A stretch of DNA of 34,736 bases, taken from contig CAZWTD010000011.1 of assembly GCA_964637345.1 (NCBI GenBank), positions 1 through 34,736 on the forward strand, given 5' to 3'. Shown here in pieces: positions 30,607 to 34,736 of this stretch. The position numbers and the translations under genes are program-made. The notes beneath the pieces were generated by a model, which was given only the letters and a program-made list of their open reading frames with translations, searched no databases and was not told the origin of the DNA. The DNA is from CAZWTD01 sp964637345 (GTDB taxonomy: Bacteria; Patescibacteriota; Patescibacteriia; HK-STAS-PATE-3). How positions within the stretch are numbered: position 1 is the stretch's first letter; each line of letters opens with the position of its first letter.

Positions 30607-30906
30607 TTACCCCACGACTGGGTAGTATAGGTCAATGAGTCCCAGTTCTTGCATGATCTCTTTTTCGGTCGCAGGAACCTCAGAATCGTCGTCTGGCCAA
30701 TTGGACGGTGTAAAGCTACGATCTTCGCTTCCGTCTTCGAGATCAAGGTTGTCGAAGTCGGAGAAATTGAGTTCCTGGATCAGTTCGTCATCCAGCGGAA
30801 GTTGAGGCTCCTCATCACTGGGCGGCCCTGGGCTAGGCTGCTTGAGACGAACACCGCAGGGGCAGCGGAAAAAGTCATTTCCGCATATGGCACAATTAAT
30901 CGACAT
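30607..30906 (-). CDS. Small acidic protein with N-terminal Cys knuckles (99 aa)
   Basis: ATG 30904-30906 (MSINCAICGNDFFRCPCG) was chosen because AGAGGGGGG lies just upstream; a longer frame to 31014 runs over the promoter. Four Cys in the first ~18 residues (CAIC and CPC) could bind zinc. The rest is strongly acidic (ELNFSDFDNLDLEDGSEDR) and probably unstructured until the end (EKEIMQELGLIDLYYPVV). The acidic tail suggests a protein partner or a nucleic-acid mimic, which is speculation. The stop lies in a small hairpin (TACCC/GGGTA, about 30608-30624). A TTGACA promoter is at 30957-30984. Confidence 0.6.
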   Translation of the reverse strand: MSINCAICGNDFFRCPCGVRLKQPSPGPPSDEEPQLPLDDELIQELNFSDFDNLDLEDGSEDRSFTPSNWPDDDSEVPATEKEIMQELGLIDLYYPVVG

Positions 30907-30956
30907 CGGACCCCCCTCTGTATTGTCGAAGTTCAGCTTGGAAGGAAACGGCTTGG

Positions 30957-30984
30957 AGTTTACCTCTCCGCCAAGCTGTGTCAA
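30957..30984 (-). promoter_or_regulatory. Promoter of the small Cys-gene pair
   Basis: A consensus TTGACA (30979-30984) and TAAACT (30957-30962) on the minus strand are 16 bases apart. Transcription would begin ~44 bases before ATG 30906. It lies just upstream of the divergent holA start. Confidence 0.6.
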
Positions 30985-30996
30985 GCTAGAGCGGTT

Positions 30997-31950
30997 ATGA
31001 TTCTCTTTCTCCACGGACCAGACACCTACCGATCTCGTCAGCGTCTTTCCACCCTAATCGAGGCCTTTCAGAAGAAGTACGACCCGAAAGGTCAGGGTTT
31101 AGTTCGGCTCGACGGAGAAACCCTAAGCGTTGAGGAGTTTCGGAAAGCCGTAGCGACTTCGGGTTTATTTTCCTCCCGGCGCTGTATTGTTGTTGAAGGG
31201 CTTCTCGGTCGGAATAAGAAGTCGAGCGTTGCGGACGGTATCCTTGACGCGATCCGCTCAGGCCTTGTTCCGGACGACTATGTCCTTCTTTTTTGGGAGG
31301 CTGAGCTGCCGAAAAAAGCCGGGAAACTCCAGGCAGTTCTCGTGAAGGAAAAAGCTGAGCAGTATCCACTTCTTGATGATCAAGAGCTTCGAAGGTGGAT
31401 TGGAGCAGAAGCGAAACGGCTTAAGGCTCAAATTGATCGGGTCGCAGGTGATCGGCTGGCGTCGCTGGTCGGCCCCGACCTCTGGCGCGCGGCCAGCGAG
31501 CTGCAAAAACTCTCGGCGTATGCCGACGGGCGGACGATTGAGGTTGCTGACGTTGACCAGCTTGTTGAGCTTCCGGTCGAGAGCCGGGTCTTTGCGTTTA
31601 CCGACGCTCTAGGGACTCGAAACGCGCGCGCGGCTCTTCGCGAACTGCGCCATCTTCTCCTCGACGGCGTTCATCCTTTAGCGCTTGTGCAGATTCTTGG
31701 CCGCCACCTAACACTACTTCGTCGCGTCCAACTTGCCGCCCAAGACACGAAACATCCGGCGACGGTTGCGAAGCGCTTGAAGATTCATCCCTTTGTTGCG
31801 CAAAAAAGCCTCGCGCAGAGCCAAAAGTTCACCGAGTCTGAGCTGGCCGACCGGCTGGCTGCGCTTCTTGAGCTCGATCGGAAACTCAAATCAAGCCGCT
31901 TGGAGCCCGAAGCGCTCTTAGAAGGGTTTGTCTTGATGGTAACCCGCTAG
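30997..31950 (+). CDS. holA: DNA polymerase III delta subunit
   Basis: Clamp-loader subunit that opens the beta clamp. ATG 30997 (MILFLHGPDTYRSRQRL) was chosen because this is the family start; the frame is open upstream to 30649 but only over unrelated genes. The 317-residue product has the delta pattern: an AAA+-like N-terminus with degenerate P-loop (HGPDTYR), GLFSSRRCIVVEG, a middle VGPDLWRAASELQKLSAYA, and a C-terminal DGVHPLALVQILGRHLTLLRRVQLA. No ribosome binding site is seen. Its stop overlaps the convergent rpsT stop by four bases. Confidence 0.92.
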   Translation: MILFLHGPDTYRSRQRLSTLIEAFQKKYDPKGQGLVRLDGETLSVEEFRKAVATSGLFSSRRCIVVEGLLGRNKKSSVADGILDAIRSGLVPDDYVLLFWEAELPKKAGKLQAVLVKEKAEQYPLLDDQELRRWIGAEAKRLKAQIDRVAGDRLASLVGPDLWRAASELQKLSAYADGRTIEVADVDQLVELPVESRVFAFTDALGTRNARAALRELRHLLLDGVHPLALVQILGRHLTLLRRVQLAAQDTKHPATVAKRLKIHPFVAQKSLAQSQKFTESELADRLAALLELDRKLKSSRLEPEALLEGFVLMVTR

Positions 31951-32216
31951 GATTTTCCGAGTGAAGCGACCGCTTTCGACAATCGCGATTTCGTTCGGTT
32001 GGCGGCGTTTCTCGGGATAACCCGATTTTGCGCAGCCTTGTCGATTGTTTTGATTGCCTTAGCGAGAGCTTCCTTCGCTTCTGAGGGCTTTTTTGCCGTC
32101 ACAGCCTTCCGGACCTGTTTGACGAGGTAGCGAAGCTGAATCTTCACGGTCGCATTGCGGGCGGCGTGGTTTTTGCTTTGGCGGAGACTTTTGGCGGCGG
32201 CTTTAGTAACTGGCAT
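31947..32216 (-). CDS. rpsT: 30S ribosomal protein S20
   Basis: An 89-residue, Lys/Arg/Ala-rich helical protein that binds 16S rRNA. SLRQSKNHAARNATVK near the start, and NAANRTKSRLSKAVASL at the end, are the S20 signatures. It begins at ATG 32214-32216. Its promoter is probably TTGCAT-17-TACACT at 32240-32268. Convergence with holA, stop over stop, is a common arrangement for rpsT. Confidence 0.95.
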   Translation of the reverse strand: MPVTKAAAKSLRQSKNHAARNATVKIQLRYLVKQVRKAVTAKKPSEAKEALAKAIKTIDKAAQNRVIPRNAANRTKSRLSKAVASLGKS

Positions 32217-32239
32217 AGAGAGTTGGATAGAACGGGACG

Positions 32240-32268
32240 AGTGTATCAGGCTTCCGAAAAGAATGCAA
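32240..32268 (-). promoter_or_regulatory. rpsT promoter
   Basis: TTGCAT (32263-32268), a 17-base spacer and TGATACACT (TACACT at 32240-32245) on the minus strand, ending 23 bases before the rpsT ATG. Confidence 0.45.
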
Positions 32269-32273
32269 GCCTC

Positions 32274-32828
32274 TTAGCGTACGGCTGTTTTTGGGTCGGC
32301 CTTCTCGGTTTCTTCGGTTCGCGGGGCGCGCTCGAGGCGTTCGAAGGCTTTTTTCAGGAGGATCGAGGTTTTGAATTCTTCTGGGTGGTAGGAGCCGATC
32401 CGAACGACCCGAGGACGGAGGTCGCGACGCCGAAGCTCGCGGCGGAGGTTTCGCGTCAGGTGTTTTTGGTCGTAGCCAAGCGCAATGACGTCCGGGCGAA
32501 CCTGGTCGAGAACGGCGTAGTAGTTTTTTAGATCGCCGAGTCGAGCTGTCGTTACCGGCTTAAGGCGGGCGACGGCAGCGAGCCGCGTTCCTTCGTCGCG
32601 GATTGGGTAATGGCCTTTAAGGTGTCGGACGGTTTCATCTCGCGCGACGATAACAACGAGTTCCTCGCCGAGCGTTCGAGCCCGCTCAAGGTAATACTTA
32701 TGTCCGGCGTGGAGCAGGTCGAAGGTTCCAAAAGCGAGAACGGTTTGCCCGGCCCGACTTGGTCCGGCGTCGTTCAGTCGTGGTCGATTTGGGTATCGGC
32801 GGCCGCGGCCGCCTCGTCGTGGAGACAT
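32274..32828 (-). CDS. Cytidylyltransferase-like nucleotidyltransferase (RibL/TagD type)
   Basis: Nucleotidyltransferase of the HxGH superfamily, which joins a nucleotide to a phosphorylated small molecule. TFDLLHAGHKYYLERAR carries the HxGH active site, and AVLDQVRPDVIALGYDQ and KTSILLKK (a form of the ISS-type motif) follow. Relatives include glycerol-3-phosphate cytidylyltransferase and archaeal-type FAD synthase RibL; the exact substrate cannot be read. ATG 32826-32828 (MSPRRGGRGRR) is preferred over an upstream TTG at 32867, because a promoter (TTGTCA-17-TACACT) lies between them. The first ~25 residues are basic and disordered, and a basic C-terminal tail follows. The length is 184 residues. 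Confidence 0.8.
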   Translation of the reverse strand: MSPRRGGRGRRYPNRPRLNDAGPSRAGQTVLAFGTFDLLHAGHKYYLERARTLGEELVVIVARDETVRHLKGHYPIRDEGTRLAAVARLKPVTTARLGDLKNYYAVLDQVRPDVIALGYDQKHLTRNLRRELRRRDLRPRVVRIGSYHPEEFKTSILLKKAFERLERAPRTEETEKADPKTAVR

Positions 32829-32838
32829 AGCGAGAGGG

Positions 32839-32867
32839 AGTGTAGCAGTGGCTCGTTCGGCTGACAA
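32839..32867 (-). promoter_or_regulatory. Promoter of the cytidylyltransferase-like gene
   Basis: TTGTCA (32862-32867) and TACACT (32839-32844) on the minus strand are 17 bases apart. The -10 ends 10 bases before ATG 32828, so the transcript would be nearly leaderless. It directly follows the uvrB stop. Confidence 0.5.

Positions 32868-34736
<1,869 letters not shown>

Noticed and set aside
30649..30996. Extension of the holA frame upstream
   Set aside because: It runs through the two small minus-strand genes and their promoter; the delta family starts at ATG 30997.
32829..32867. TTG start of the cytidylyltransferase-like gene
   Set aside because: The segment reads better as a promoter (TTGTCA-17-TACACT), and the residues it would add are not family-like.

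Overview
The window looks like chromosomal core sequence from a Patescibacteria (Candidate Phyla Radiation) bacterium with the standard genetic code. This placement is an inference from gene content: a dnaA/dnaN/rpmH/rnpA/yidD/yidC origin block, a DUF721 (DciA-like) gene next to dnaN, a GspE/PilB ATPase, a PBP1A with extra C-terminal Ig-like modules, a secreted lamin-tail-domain protein, and many small orphan genes. A 100-base run of N (19869-19968) is a scaffold gap, so order and distance across it come from assembly.

Layout. 1-1137: a pocket of small minus-strand accessory genes. 1197-3979: a GT-C-like membrane protein and tyrS (minus). 4087-6954: a PBP1A (plus). 6944-9990: DUF721, dnaN and dnaA (minus). 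9991-10130: an AT-rich spacer with DnaA boxes, the likely oriC. 10175-11979: rpmH, rnpA, yidD, yidC and a PRC-barrel gene (plus). 11870-12436: tsaE (minus). 12513-15403: a degenerate DHH protein and pilB (plus). 15468-16064: two small accessory genes. 16125-19809: valS plus a kinase-like gene behind a T-box leader that the gap cuts. 19969-20699: a DnaJ-type zinc-finger fragment and a RidA-family gene. 20764-22474: tsaD and a PQ-loop-like membrane gene. 22561-23079: a RAYT transposase. 23157-25304: the lamin-tail protein. 25339-27426: a tiny membrane gene, then a secreted alpha-toroid-like protein and a CPBP protease. 27441-30224: polA. 30294-30906: two small Cys-rich genes. 30997-34736: holA, rpsT, a cytidylyltransferase-like gene and uvrB (cut by the window edge).

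Most core genes serve information processing: replication start and elongation (DnaA, DnaN, DciA-like, HolA, PolA), repair (UvrB), tRNA charging and modification (TyrRS, ValRS, TsaE, TsaD), ribosome and RNase P (L34, S20, RnpA), and membrane insertion (YidC, YidD). Two expression styles are visible. Several core genes have extended -10 promoters (TGnTATACT type) ending only 6-24 bases before the ATG, implying leaderless or nearly leaderless mRNAs. The small accessory genes have a TTGACN -35 box, a perfect AGGAGG-type ribosome binding site, and often a stop codon inside the terminator hairpin.

The most unusual items are: a ValRS with a ~125-residue ASCH/PUA-like insertion, governed by a T-box and coupled to a kinase-like gene; a RAYT gene with two REP-like hairpins embedded in frame; and a duplicated, synonymously diverged tsaD 5' end forming a 27-codon upstream ORF whose stop overlaps the tsaD start.
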